Of a DNA stretch of 64,000 bases, positions 7,428 through 16,444 are shown one piece after another; position 1 is the stretch's first letter, and each line of letters opens with the position of its first letter. The notes beneath the pieces are model-generated. The model searched no databases, had not been told where the DNA came from, and was given only the letters and a program-made list of their open reading frames with translations. The DNA is from RH-AL1 sp965198485 (GTDB lineage: Bacteria; Pseudomonadota; Alphaproteobacteria; Rhizobiales; Beijerinckiaceae). The translations under genes and the position numbers were made by a program. The DNA is taken from assembly GCA_965198485.1 (NCBI GenBank), contig CBDAPQ010000005.1, positions 2,232,001 to 2,296,000 of the forward strand, written 5' to 3'.

Positions 7428-10157
7428 ATGGACAAGACCTTCGATCCCGCTTCCGTGGAGGAGCGGATCTCGCGTGCCTGGCGGGACGCCGACGCGTTCA
7501 AGGCCGGCCGGCCCGACTGCGCCGGTGCCGAGCCGTTCGCCATCGTGATCCCGCCGCCCAACGTAACCGGCGTTCTGCACATGGGACACGCGCTCAACAA
7601 CACGCTGCAGGACATCCTGTGCCGCTACCAGCGTATGCGCGGGCGGGACGTTTTGTGGCAGCCCGGCACCGATCATGCCGGCATCGCGACCCAGATGGTG
7701 GTCGAGCGCCAGCTACAGGAGCGCGGCGAGCCGAGCCGCCGGCAGCTCGGCCGCGCCAAATTCCTGGAGCGGGTGTGGGCCTGGAAGGCCGAATCGGGCG
7801 GTGCGATCCGCGCCCAGCTTGATCGCCTCGGCGCCTCCTGCGACTGGTCGCGCGAGCGGTTCACCATGGATGAGGGCCTCTCGCGCGCGGTGCGCAAGGT
7901 GTTCGTCGCCTTCCACAAGGAGGGGCTGATCTACCGCGACAAGCGGCTGGTGAACTGGGATCCCAAGCTGCTCACCGCGGTCAGCGACATTGAGGTGCAG
8001 CCCGTCGAGGTGAAAGGCCAACTCTGGCACTTCCGCTACCCCGTGGTCGACGAGAGCGGTCGACCGACCGGCGCGGGCATCGTGGTGGCGACCACCCGGC
8101 CCGAGACCATGCTGGGCGACACCGGTGTCGCCGTGCACCCGGACGACGAGCGGTACGCCGCGCTCGTCGGCAAGCGGGTGCGCCTGCCGCTGGTCGGTCG
8201 GCTCATCCCGATCGTCGCCGACGCCTATTCCGATCCCGAGAAGGGCACCGGCGCGGTGAAGATCACGCCGGCTCACGACTTCAACGACTTCGAGGTCGGC
8301 CGGCGGCAGGGGCTCGCGCTCATCAACATCCTCGACGCGGAGGCGCGGCTCTCGCTGCAGGGCAACGAGGCCTTCCTCGCCGACCTTGCCGATGGCGCCG
8401 AGGCGGGCAGCACCGCGCTGCACCTCCACGGCCTGTCTCGGGAAGAGGCGCGGCGCACCATCGTCGAAATGATGGACGAGGCCGGGCTGCTCGAGAAAAC
8501 CGAGCCGCACTCCCATGCGGTGCCGCACGGCGATCGCTCCGGCGTGGTGATCGAGCCCTGGCTCACCGATCAATGGTACGTCGACGCCGCGACCCTCGCC
8601 GGCCCGGCGATGGCGGCGGTGCGCGATGGCCGCACCCGTTTCGTGCCGGAGCAATATGCCAGGACCTACTTCCAGTGGCTGGAGAACATCCAGCCCTGGT
8701 GCATCTCGCGCCAGCTGTGGTGGGGTCACCAGATCCCGGCCTGGTATGGGCAAGATGGCGCGGTATTCGTCGAGGAGACCGCCGAGGCGGCGCAGGCCGC
8801 CGCCGACGCGCATTATGGCCGCAAGGCCGAGCTGACGCGCGACGAGGACGTGCTCGACACCTGGTTCTCGTCGGGCCTGTGGCCGTTTTCGACGCTGGGC
8901 TGGCCCGACGACATGGCGGACGTGGCGCGCTACTATCCCACGAGCACGCTCGTCACCGGCTTCGACATAATCTTCTTCTGGGTCGCCCGGATGATGATGA
9001 TGGGGTTGCACGTGCTCGGCGATGTGCCCTTCCGCGAGTGCTACATCCACGCTCTCGTGCGCGACGAGAAGGGTGCGAAGATGTCGAAATCGAAGGGCAA
9101 CGTCCTCGATCCGATCAAGCTCATCGACGAGTACGGCGCCGACGCGCTGCGCTTCACCCTCGCCATCCTGGCGGTGCCGGGCCGCGACGTGAAGCTCGCG
9201 ATCGACCGGCTCGAGGGCTACCGCTCCTTCGCCACCAAGATCTGGAACGCGACGCGTTTCGCCGGCGCCAATAGTTGCGCCCGCGTTGCCGGCTTCGACC
9301 CCATGACGGTGAAGAGCCCGCTTAACCGCTGGATCCTCGGCGAGACCGCCCGTGCGCACGCCGAGGTCACCGCCGCCATCGAGGCCTATCGCTTCAACGA
9401 CGCCGCGGCTTCGGCCTACCGTTTCGGCTGGAACATCTACTGCGACTGGGCGATCGAGCTGTCGAAACCTGTGCTGCAGGCGCCCGATGCCGACGCGCGG
9501 GACGTCGCCGAGACTCGGGCGACCGTCGCCTTCGTGCTCGACGAATTGCTCAAGCTGCTGCATCCGTTCATGCCATTCCTGACGGAGGAGCTCTGGGCGC
9601 TGACCGGTGCCGACGGCGGCCCCGCGCGCGAGACGCTGCTGACGCTGGCGCCTTGGAGCGACCTCGCCGGCCTTGAGGACCGAGGCGCCGAGGCCGAGGT
9701 CGGCTGGATCGTTGATCTCGTGTCGGAGGTGCGCTCGGTGCGCACCGAGATGGGCGTGCCGCAAAATGCGCCGATCCCGCTGGTGCTGGTCGGCAGCGCC
9801 GTCGACGACGCGCGCCGCGCCGACGCTTGGGGCGACACGCTCAAGCGGCTTAGTAGATTCTCCTCCGTCGGTGTCGCCGCGGAGGCGCCCCCCTATTCGG
9901 TGCAGATTCCGGTGCGCGGCAGCGTCGCCGCACTGCCGCTCGAAGGCATCATCGATTTTGCCGCCGAGAAGGCGCGGCTGACGAAGGAGATCGCCAAGCA
10001 GAACAACGAGGCCGACAAGATCAAGGGCAAGCTCGGCAACGAGGAGTTCGTGCGCCGCGCCAAGCCCGAGGTGGTCGAGGAGCAGCGCGAGCGGCTGGCG
10101 GAGGTCGAGGGCCGGCGCGCCAAGCTGCAGCTGGCGCTGTCGCGTCTCGCCGCCTGA
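7428..10157 (+). CDS. valS: valyl-tRNA synthetase
   Basis: A 909-residue class Ia aminoacyl-tRNA synthetase that charges tRNA-Val. The HIGH motif reads HMGH at residues 51-54 after the signature PPPNVTGVL. The CP1 editing domain includes ATTRPETMLGDTGVAVHP. The KMSKS motif is KMSKS at about 551-555 (AKMSKSKGNVLDP), followed by the anticodon-binding domain. The C-terminal coiled coil (KARLTKEIAKQNNEADKIKG) is typical of ValRS. ATG 7428 is preferred over a TTG nine bases upstream; neither has a strong ribosome-binding site. Length is normal for the family. Confidence 0.97.
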   Translation: MDKTFDPASVEERISRAWRDADAFKAGRPDCAGAEPFAIVIPPPNVTGVLHMGHALNNTLQDILCRYQRMRGRDVLWQPGTDHAGIATQMVVERQLQERGEPSRRQLGRAKFLERVWAWKAESGGAIRAQLDRLGASCDWSRERFTMDEGLSRAVRKVFVAFHKEGLIYRDKRLVNWDPKLLTAVSDIEVQPVEVKGQLWHFRYPVVDESGRPTGAGIVVATTRPETMLGDTGVAVHPDDERYAALVGKRVRLPLVGRLIPIVADAYSDPEKGTGAVKITPAHDFNDFEVGRRQGLALINILDAEARLSLQGNEAFLADLADGAEAGSTALHLHGLSREEARRTIVEMMDEAGLLEKTEPHSHAVPHGDRSGVVIEPWLTDQWYVDAATLAGPAMAAVRDGRTRFVPEQYARTYFQWLENIQPWCISRQLWWGHQIPAWYGQDGAVFVEETAEAAQAAADAHYGRKAELTRDEDVLDTWFSSGLWPFSTLGWPDDMADVARYYPTSTLVTGFDIIFFWVARMMMMGLHVLGDVPFRECYIHALVRDEKGAKMSKSKGNVLDPIKLIDEYGADALRFTLAILAVPGRDVKLAIDRLEGYRSFATKIWNATRFAGANSCARVAGFDPMTVKSPLNRWILGETARAHAEVTAAIEAYRFNDAAASAYRFGWNIYCDWAIELSKPVLQAPDADARDVAETRATVAFVLDELLKLLHPFMPFLTEELWALTGADGGPARETLLTLAPWSDLAGLEDRGAEAEVGWIVDLVSEVRSVRTEMGVPQNAPIPLVLVGSAVDDARRADAWGDTLKRLSRFSSVGVAAEAPPYSVQIPVRGSVAALPLEGIIDFAAEKARLTKEIAKQNNEADKIKGKLGNEEFVRRAKPEVVEEQRERLAEVEGRRAKLQLALSRLAA

Positions 10158-10162
10158 GCCGA

Positions 10163-10999
10163 CCATAGCTGGCGAGACCATCCGGATCGCCTGCGCCGAC
10201 GGCCTCGGGCTCGGCGCCCACCTCTGGCGTCCGCCCGAGGCGGAGCGCGGCACGGTGACGTCAATTGCGCCACCGGCGTGCTGGCGCGCTAACTATCACC
10301 ACTACGCCGCCTATCTCGCGGCCAACCGCTTCGCCGTCGTCACCTACGACTACCGCGGCATCGGCCTCTCGCGGCCGGCCGACCTCCCCGGCTAAAGGCC
10401 GGCTGGCGCGAGTGAGGCGAACGCGACTTCGATGCGGTCGTGGCCTTCGCGCGTAAGCGCGATCCAGCCGGCCTGCTGGCGGTGGTCGGCCACAGCGTGG
10501 GCGGCGTGGTGATCGGCTACGCCGCATCGGCGCCCCAAATCGACCGCATCTTAACCGTCGGCGCGCAACACGCCCACTGGCGCGACTACGCGCCGGCGCA
10601 ACGCGCCGCCTTGCGTCGGCGCTGGCATCGCGTGATGCCGGCCCTCGTCGAGAGGCACGGCTACTTTCCGGGGCGGCGGCTCGGCTGGCTCGAGAACCTG
10701 CCGGCAGTCGTCGCCCGCGACTTCGCCGCCGCGAATGCGCGCTTCGAGGACGGGCTGTCGCGCCCGGCGGGGGCGGGTACTCGCGCGCTTCGCCGCCGTA
10801 CGCGCGCCGCTCCTGGCGCTGACCGTCAGCGACGGCCCGCTCGGCAGGGGAGGTGGCGGTGCGGCGGGCGCTGGCCTACTTCAAAGAAGGCGGAGCGCCG
10901 AAATCAACCTGCTGCGGCCGGCTGATTTCGGCGTCGATACGATCGGCCATTTTTGCACCGTTCCACGACCGCTTCGCGGCGACGTTCTGGCGGGGGTAA
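10163..10999 (+). pseudogene. decayed alpha/beta hydrolase (serine hydrolase) gene
   Basis: A homologue of about 280 residues can be followed only by switching frames repeatedly. An ATA at 10163 stands where a start codon would be expected. The reading ETIRIACADGLGLGAHLWRP begins in frame. It shifts near 10261 to NCATGVLAR and shifts again near 10291 (one extra A) to YYHHYAAYLAANRFAVVTYD and YRGIGLSRP. A single-base loss near 10394 creates TAA, and TGG-to-TGA at 10413-10415 is a nonsense change. The nucleophile motif VVGHSVGG survives (near 10490). More shifts occur near 10775, 10855, 10900 and 10956, before FHDRFAATFWR and a TAA at 10997. The number of lesions rules out a functional product. 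The family is inferred from these blocks. It begins six bases after valS. Confidence 0.8.
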
Positions 11000-11333
11000 G
11001 CTGCGTTGGATCGCGGAAGCCGAGCCGACCGCACCCTTCAAGTCTTCGCCGATCATAAACATATAGCAATACTGTTGCGGCTTGCCTGCAGATCTTGTGG
11101 CGATGCCCGACGGCAGTGAACGTTGCCGTTGCATCACAGCGGAACGGGATCGGGAAAGGGCCGCGTCTCGGGCGGCTCCGGGTCGCTTTTCAGCCATAAA
11201 CCGCCCGCTAATCTCCAACTATTCTCGAGGGGTGGAAAGGCGCGGTTTCCTCCGCGATCAACTCGCGACGCTGTTCCAGCGGACAAGCGTGCGCCCTCGC
11301 CATGACGATAAGAACGGGATCGGTCGCAAGAGT
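11000..11333. other. intergenic stretch before ilvD, no gene seen
   Basis: This 334-base stretch separates the hydrolase pseudogene from ilvD. No frame shows coherent coding and I recognise no leader peptide rich in branched-chain residues and no T-box. An AT-rich patch near 11056-11075 could hold the ilvD promoter; this is a guess from base composition. Confidence 0.4.
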
Positions 11334-13064
11334 ATGGACGCTCGCGTATTCAACAAGAAGAACCTGCCGAGCCGTCACGTCACGGAGGGGCCGGCGCGCG
11401 CCCCCCATCGCTCGTACCTCTACGCGATGGGCCTCACCAAGGAGCAGATCCACCAGCCGCTGGTCGGCGTCGCCTCCTGCTGGAACGAGGCCGCGCCCTG
11501 CAACATCTCGCTGATGCGCCAGGCCCAGGCGGTGAAGAAGGGCGTCGCGGCCGCCAATGGCACCCCGCGCGAGTTTTGCACCATCACCGTCACCGACGGC
11601 ATCGCCATGGGTCATCAGGGCATGAAGTCCTCGCTCGTCTCGCGAGACCTCATCGCCGACTCGGTCGAACTCACCATGCGCGGCCATTGCTACGACGCTC
11701 TGGTCGGACTGGCCGGCTGCGACAAGTCGCTTCCCGGCATGATGATGGCCATGGTGCGCCTCAACGTGCCGTCGATCTTCATCTACGGCGGCTCGATCCT
11801 GCCGGGTAATTTCCGCGGCCAGGACGTGACGGTGCAGGATCTCTTCGAGGCGGTCGGCAAGCATTCCGTCGGCGACATGTCGGATGCCGATCTCGACGAG
11901 CTCGAGAGCGTCGCCTGCCCTTCGGCCGGCGCTTGCGGCGCGCAGTTCACCGCCAACACCATGGCGACCGTCTCCGAGGCGATCGGCCTCGCACTGCCGT
12001 ACTCGGCCGGAGCGCCCGCTCCTTACGAGATCCGCGATCGTTTCTGCATGACCGCCGGCGAGATGGTTATGGAGCTGATCGCCCGCAACATCCGCCCGCG
12101 CGACATCGTCACGCTCAAGGCGCTGGAGAACGCCGCCACGGTGGTCGCCGCCTCGGGCGGCTCGACCAACGCCGCGCTGCACCTGCCGGCGATCGCCAAC
12201 GAGTGCGGCATCAAGTTCGACCTCTTCGACGTGGCCGAGATTTTCAAACGCACGCCCTACATCGCCGACCTGAAGCCCGGCGGGAAGTACGTCGCCAAGG
12301 ACATGTTCGAGGCCGGCGGCATCCCGATCCTGATGAAGACGCTGCTCGACAACGGTTTCATGCACGGCGACTGCATCACGGTGACGGGCCGCACCATCGC
12401 CGAGAACATGGCCAAGGTGAAATGGAACGAGCACCAGGACGTTGTGCGCCCGGCCGACAAGCCGATCACCGTGACCGGCGGCGTCGTCGGCCTGAAGGGC
12501 ACGCTCGCGCCGGAGGGCGCTATCGTCAAGGTCGCGGGCATGCCGGAGGACGCCTTGACCTTCGAGGGACCGGCGCTGTGCTTCGATTGCGAGGAGGACT
12601 GCTTCGAGGCGGTGCGCCTGCGCAAATACAAGGAAGGCTGCGTCTTCGTGATCCGCTACGAGGGGCCGAAGGGCGGTCCCGGCATGCGCGAAATGCTGGC
12701 GACGACGGCCGCGCTCTACGGCCAGGGCATGGGCTCGAAGGTCGCGCTCATCACTGACGGGCGCTTCTCCGGCGCCACCCGCGGCTTTTGCGTCGGTCAC
12801 GTCGGCCCCGAGGCGGCGGTGGGCGGGCCGATCGCGATGGTCAGGGACGGCGACCTGATAAGCCTCGACGCCGTGGCCGGCACCATCGACCTCCACGTGT
12901 CGGAGGAGAAACTCGCCGAACGCAAGAAAACCTGGAAGCCCCGCTCGCACGACTTCGGTTCGGGCGCGCTGTGGCGCTACGCGCAGACCGTCGGGCCTGC
13001 CGTCGACGGTGCCGTGACCCATCCCGGCGCCAAGGGCGAGACGCATGTCTACGCCGACGTGTAG
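11334..13064 (+). CDS. ilvD: dihydroxy-acid dehydratase
   Basis: A 576-residue iron-sulfur enzyme of the IlvD/Edd family that dehydrates 2,3-dihydroxy acids to 2-keto acids in the last common step of valine and isoleucine synthesis. Cluster-ligand cysteines lie in LAGCDKSLPGMMMAM and SVACPSAGACGAQFTANTM. The family signature GGSTNAALHLPAIA is present, as is the C-terminal block ITDGRFSGATRGFCVGHVGPE. ATG 11334 gives the usual N-terminus; further upstream the frame is open but has no family sequence. The gene overlaps the start of exoR by 20 bases. Sugar-acid dehydratases share the fold, so a role in pentonate catabolism is not fully excluded. Confidence 0.93.
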   Translation: MDARVFNKKNLPSRHVTEGPARAPHRSYLYAMGLTKEQIHQPLVGVASCWNEAAPCNISLMRQAQAVKKGVAAANGTPREFCTITVTDGIAMGHQGMKSSLVSRDLIADSVELTMRGHCYDALVGLAGCDKSLPGMMMAMVRLNVPSIFIYGGSILPGNFRGQDVTVQDLFEAVGKHSVGDMSDADLDELESVACPSAGACGAQFTANTMATVSEAIGLALPYSAGAPAPYEIRDRFCMTAGEMVMELIARNIRPRDIVTLKALENAATVVAASGGSTNAALHLPAIANECGIKFDLFDVAEIFKRTPYIADLKPGGKYVAKDMFEAGGIPILMKTLLDNGFMHGDCITVTGRTIAENMAKVKWNEHQDVVRPADKPITVTGGVVGLKGTLAPEGAIVKVAGMPEDALTFEGPALCFDCEEDCFEAVRLRKYKEGCVFVIRYEGPKGGPGMREMLATTAALYGQGMGSKVALITDGRFSGATRGFCVGHVGPEAAVGGPIAMVRDGDLISLDAVAGTIDLHVSEEKLAERKKTWKPRSHDFGSGALWRYAQTVGPAVDGAVTHPGAKGETHVYADV

Positions 13065-13893
13065 GCGCTTCGCGCCCGCATTCGTCGCCCTCGTCGCGGC
13101 GCTGGCCCTGACACGCGCGAGCCTACCGGCTCGCGCGTTCGACGGCGCCTCGACGTCGTCCGGCGAGAGCCATGCGCCGCTCCCGATCTTCAAGAACCCC
13201 AAGGCTGCGTTGCGCGCCGGCCTTGAGGGCGTGCGCAATGGCCATGCCCGCACCGCCGTTGCCGCGTTGCAATATGCCGCCGAGGGCGGTGAGTCGCTGG
13301 CGCAGTGGAAGCTCGGCAAGATGTACGCGGCCGGCGACGGCGTACCCCACGACGATGCAAAGGCCTTCGACTATTTCTCGCAGATCGTCGACAATTTCGA
13401 CGAGGACGATTCCGATCCGCGCGAGGCGCCCTTCGTCTCGAGCGCCTTCGTCGCGCTCGGCGTCTACAATCTCAAAGGCATCGCCGACACGCGGATCAGG
13501 CCGAACCCCGAGCGTGCGCTCGAAATCTTTCATTTCGCCGCGGTCAACTTCGGCGACTCGACGGCGCAGTACGACATGGCGCGCATGTATCTCGATGGGA
13601 CCGGCGTGGCGAAGGACCCGCGTCAGGCGGCACGCTGGCTCTACCTTGCCGCCGACAAGGGCCACATCGAATCGCAGGCGCTGCTCGGCCAGCTGCTCTT
13701 CAACGGCTACGACGGGGTGGCGCCACAGCGTGCCAAGGGGCTGATGTGGCTGTCGCTCGCCAAGGACGGCATCAGCGACAAGGCGCGCGATGCCTGGATC
13801 GTCGACCTCTACAGCCGCGCGATGAGCGCCGCGACGGAGGCGGACCGCCAAGTCGCTTCGCTCTACCTCGAGGATCACGGCCGCCATCGCTGA
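13045..13893 (+). CDS. exoR: ExoR-like periplasmic Sel1-repeat regulator
   Basis: A 282-residue exported protein. The signal peptide (about residues 1-31) ends at ARA. Sel1-type repeats follow: LAQWKLGKMYAAGDGVPHDD, TAQYDMARMYLDGTGVAKDP with ARWLYLAADKGH, and a last one ending AKGLMWLSLAKDG. The order and the acidic insert NFDEDDSDPREAPFVSSAF match rhizobial ExoR. In Sinorhizobium ExoR binds the periplasmic domain of sensor kinase ExoS and keeps ExoS/ChvI inactive, so repressing succinoglycan and favouring motility. No exoS/chvI genes lie in this window. The start overlaps the end of ilvD by 20 bases in another frame, suggesting coupled expression. Confidence 0.85.
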   Translation: MSTPTCRRFAPAFVALVAALALTRASLPARAFDGASTSSGESHAPLPIFKNPKAALRAGLEGVRNGHARTAVAALQYAAEGGESLAQWKLGKMYAAGDGVPHDDAKAFDYFSQIVDNFDEDDSDPREAPFVSSAFVALGVYNLKGIADTRIRPNPERALEIFHFAAVNFGDSTAQYDMARMYLDGTGVAKDPRQAARWLYLAADKGHIESQALLGQLLFNGYDGVAPQRAKGLMWLSLAKDGISDKARDAWIVDLYSRAMSAATEADRQVASLYLEDHGRHR

Positions 13894-14034
13894 GCGGCGG
13901 CTTGTCGATCAGAGTCATCCCGAGTTACCGAAGCCGAACCAGGGACCAGCGCTCTGCGTGAAACCCAGATGCGCGCAGCTCACCGTTTCGGATCACCGCT
14001 ATGTTTCGTCCGCGATGACGGGGTGGACGGACGG

Positions 14035-14922
14035 TCAACCCAGCCGTCGCAGGATCTCTGTGGCGACGACCAGGGCGTTACGCTCGTGGACCAGCCCGCT
14101 GTGATTGCCGCGGACGGGCACGATCTCGGGCGCATCGGCGATGGCCCGCCAAGCCGCGCCTACCTGGCGTAGGTGGAACAACGGCTGCGTGCCGGTCTCC
14201 AACACCAACACCTTGCCATCGTACCGCCGCGGCACGTAGTCCGCCAACACCTTGTACATCGCGTGCACGAAAGCCTTCTGCGTCGGCGACCAGCCCGGCC
14301 TCGCGATGACATCCTCTACCGCGTTGGAGTCGAGCGTGCCGACATCCTGCAGCGCGGCTCCGCGACGGGCCGCGAGCTTCTCCGACAAGCGCGTGCGGAT
14401 GCCCCTAGGCGACCAGTCGGAGCTCCGGTCGTCGCGGATCCAGCGCGGCAGGTTCGCGATGAGCTTCAACGCGTAGCGAGGATCGCGCGGGCTTAGCCCG
14501 CCGCCGGTGTTGCAGGGTGCGCCGTCCAGCGCCACGAGGAGCGGTACGTCGCGGCCGCGCGCCCGGAGCTGTTGCGCCATCTCCAGGGCGACGATCGCGC
14601 CGGCCGACCAGCCAATCAGCCGGACCGGCCCGCGAGGCTGATAGGCTTCGAGAAGCGCCACGTGGTGGCTTGCCATCGACTCGACGCTCGAGCTCAGATG
14701 CAGGGTCATATCGCGCTTCGGCACCTGGAGCCCGTGCAGCCGAATCGGGCCGAAATGCCGAGCGAAGCCGTTCAAACCGGCCACGTCGCCGGTGACCGAG
14801 TGGATGCAGTAGCAGTGACGATCGCGGTCACCCTCGTGCATGACGACGATCGGCTTGGCATGCGCCGTCGCCAATCGCCAGATCGTCGGCGTCGTGTCCA
14901 CCGACAAGGTCGAAGCAAGCAT
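14035..14922 (-). CDS. stand-alone thioesterase-domain alpha/beta hydrolase
   Basis: A 295-residue protein with the fold of thioesterase domains of non-ribosomal peptide and polyketide synthases. The nucleophile elbow is GWSAGA (Ser at about residue 106), an acid may lie in VALDGAP, and the catalytic His in VRGNHSGLV near the C-terminus. The blocks YCIHSVTGDVAGLNGFARHFGP and IVALEMAQQLRARGRDVPLL are typical of this group. No synthetase, carrier protein or activating enzyme lies nearby, so its substrate is unknown. ATG 14922 is preceded by AGGGAG. It is divergent from the DUF2336 gene. Confidence 0.82.
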   Translation of the reverse strand: MLASTLSVDTTPTIWRLATAHAKPIVVMHEGDRDRHCYCIHSVTGDVAGLNGFARHFGPIRLHGLQVPKRDMTLHLSSSVESMASHHVALLEAYQPRGPVRLIGWSAGAIVALEMAQQLRARGRDVPLLVALDGAPCNTGGGLSPRDPRYALKLIANLPRWIRDDRSSDWSPRGIRTRLSEKLAARRGAALQDVGTLDSNAVEDVIARPGWSPTQKAFVHAMYKVLADYVPRRYDGKVLVLETGTQPLFHLRQVGAAWRAIADAPEIVPVRGNHSGLVHERNALVVATEILRRLG

Positions 14923-15089
14923 CGCAGCTCCCTAAGCGAGTGCAGCAGATTATCGCTCAGTAGATCGAAGCGCGATTGGAAGCTTTCCTTAACGTTAAAC
15001 ATTTCGAAAAAGAGGATCGGAGGTCATTCTTCTTTAACCATGTTTGGCGAAAACAGGTGACGACGCGACGCCAGCCGACGGCTTTGTCC

Positions 15090-16382
15090 ATGATCCTCAA
15101 CCAGTTCCAGTCGTGGGTCCGAACCGCACCGCCGAGCAGCCGCGCCGACGGCGTCAGCGCGCTCGCCCGCGCCTACCTTTACTCGAAGCTTGATCTCCAT
15201 CAGCGCGTCGACACGGTTCGCGTGCTGACCGGCTTCCTCGACGACCCCTCGCCCGACGTTCGCCGCTCGCTAGCCGAAGCGCTGGCCAGCGCCTTGGATG
15301 CGCCACACCATATCGTCCTCGCGCTCGCCGACGATTGTGCCGCCGTCTCCAGCGTGGTCTTGGCGCGCTCGCCCGTCTTGAGCGATGCCGAGCTGATCGA
15401 CTGCGCCGCGACGGCCGAGCCGGCCTCGCAGGCTGCCATCGCCTCACGCCCCAACCTCTCGCCGGCCGTCGCGGCCGCACTCTCCGAGATCGCCGCGCCC
15501 GACGCGCTCGTGGTGCTCGCCGGCAATCGTGCCGTTCGGCTGCCGGGCTTCGCCATCCGCCGCATGGTGGAACGCCATGGAAGGACGGCCGAGCTGCGCC
15601 AAGCGCTGCTCGCACGAGACGACCTTCCCGGGAGCGTGCGCGTCGACCTCGTTGCCGCCACGGCCGAGGCGCTGGCGGCCTTCGTGACCGCGCGCAATTG
15701 GCTGTCCTGCGAGCGCATGACACGTGTGGCGCTCGAGGCCGGCGACAAGGCCGCGGTGACTATCGCGAGCGGCGACGGCGACAGCCGCCGCGAACTCGTC
15801 GCGCATCTACGCCAGAGCGGTCGCCTGACCTCCGGCTTTGCCCTGCGCGCAATCCTCAGCGGTAAGATCGAGCTTTTCAAAGCGATCCTCGTCGAGCTGT
15901 CGGGCATGCCGGCCTTCCGCGTCGACGGCCTCGCCAGGCAATGTGATTCGACCGGCTTCGCCACCCTCTATCGCAGATGCGGGCTTCCAGCCGACCTGCT
16001 GCCGGCCTTCCGCATCGCGCTCGGCGCGGCGCGCGAGGCCGATTGGACGAAAGAGCACGAGGCGGGCCTGTCGCGGGCGGCGATCGAGCGCGTGCTCGTC
16101 GCCTGCGCGGCGATCAACAGCGGCGAGCTCGATAAGCTCATGGTGCTGCTACGGCGCTTCGAGGTCGAGGCCGCGCGCGATGAGGCGCGCCTCGCTCCGC
16201 CGCTAGGACGCGAGCCGCAACCAAGGTCGATCGACGCGTCGAGCGCCACGCCGCTGCTGCTGACCGATTTCGACGCGCTCGACAACGAGGAGCCGCGGCG
16301 TTCGCCAGTGCCGCGCCGGCGCGAGCGAAGGATACTCACCGTGGACCTGGCAGCCATCGAAGCCGAACTCTGCGCCGCCTGA
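15090..16382 (+). CDS. DUF2336 domain protein
   Basis: A 430-residue cytoplasmic protein built of HEAT-like helical repeats and matching DUF2336, a family common in Alphaproteobacteria. Typical stretches are RVLTGFLDDPSPDVRRSLAE, VVLARSPVLSDAELI, QAAIASRPNLSPAVAAALSE and LTSGFALRAILSGKIELFKA. No catalytic motif is visible. ATG 15090 gives the family's usual N-terminus (LNQFQSWVRTAPPSSRADGV); the frame is open further upstream but that part is AT-richer and carries a TTAACCAT (15034-15041) that looks regulatory. Molecular role unknown; in other bacteria family members sit near cell-cycle or motility genes. Confidence 0.82.
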   Translation: MILNQFQSWVRTAPPSSRADGVSALARAYLYSKLDLHQRVDTVRVLTGFLDDPSPDVRRSLAEALASALDAPHHIVLALADDCAAVSSVVLARSPVLSDAELIDCAATAEPASQAAIASRPNLSPAVAAALSEIAAPDALVVLAGNRAVRLPGFAIRRMVERHGRTAELRQALLARDDLPGSVRVDLVAATAEALAAFVTARNWLSCERMTRVALEAGDKAAVTIASGDGDSRRELVAHLRQSGRLTSGFALRAILSGKIELFKAILVELSGMPAFRVDGLARQCDSTGFATLYRRCGLPADLLPAFRIALGAAREADWTKEHEAGLSRAAIERVLVACAAINSGELDKLMVLLRRFEVEAARDEARLAPPLGREPQPRSIDASSATPLLLTDFDALDNEEPRRSPVPRRRERRILTVDLAAIEAELCAA

Positions 16383-16444
16383 GGCTTGGACGTTTCGGGG
16401 CCATCAACCCCGCCCGGCCTGCGGGTGGAAAGGTCCACCTCACT

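Noticed and set aside
7713..10253. Very long open frame on the reverse strand of valS
   Set aside because: It mirrors valS codon structure in high-GC DNA and shows no family sequence; the forward frame has all synthetase motifs.
11208..13319. 703-residue open frame opposite ilvD
   Set aside because: Shadow of ilvD on the other strand, rich in His/Arg/Gly/Val without domains; it also runs through several true gene boundaries.
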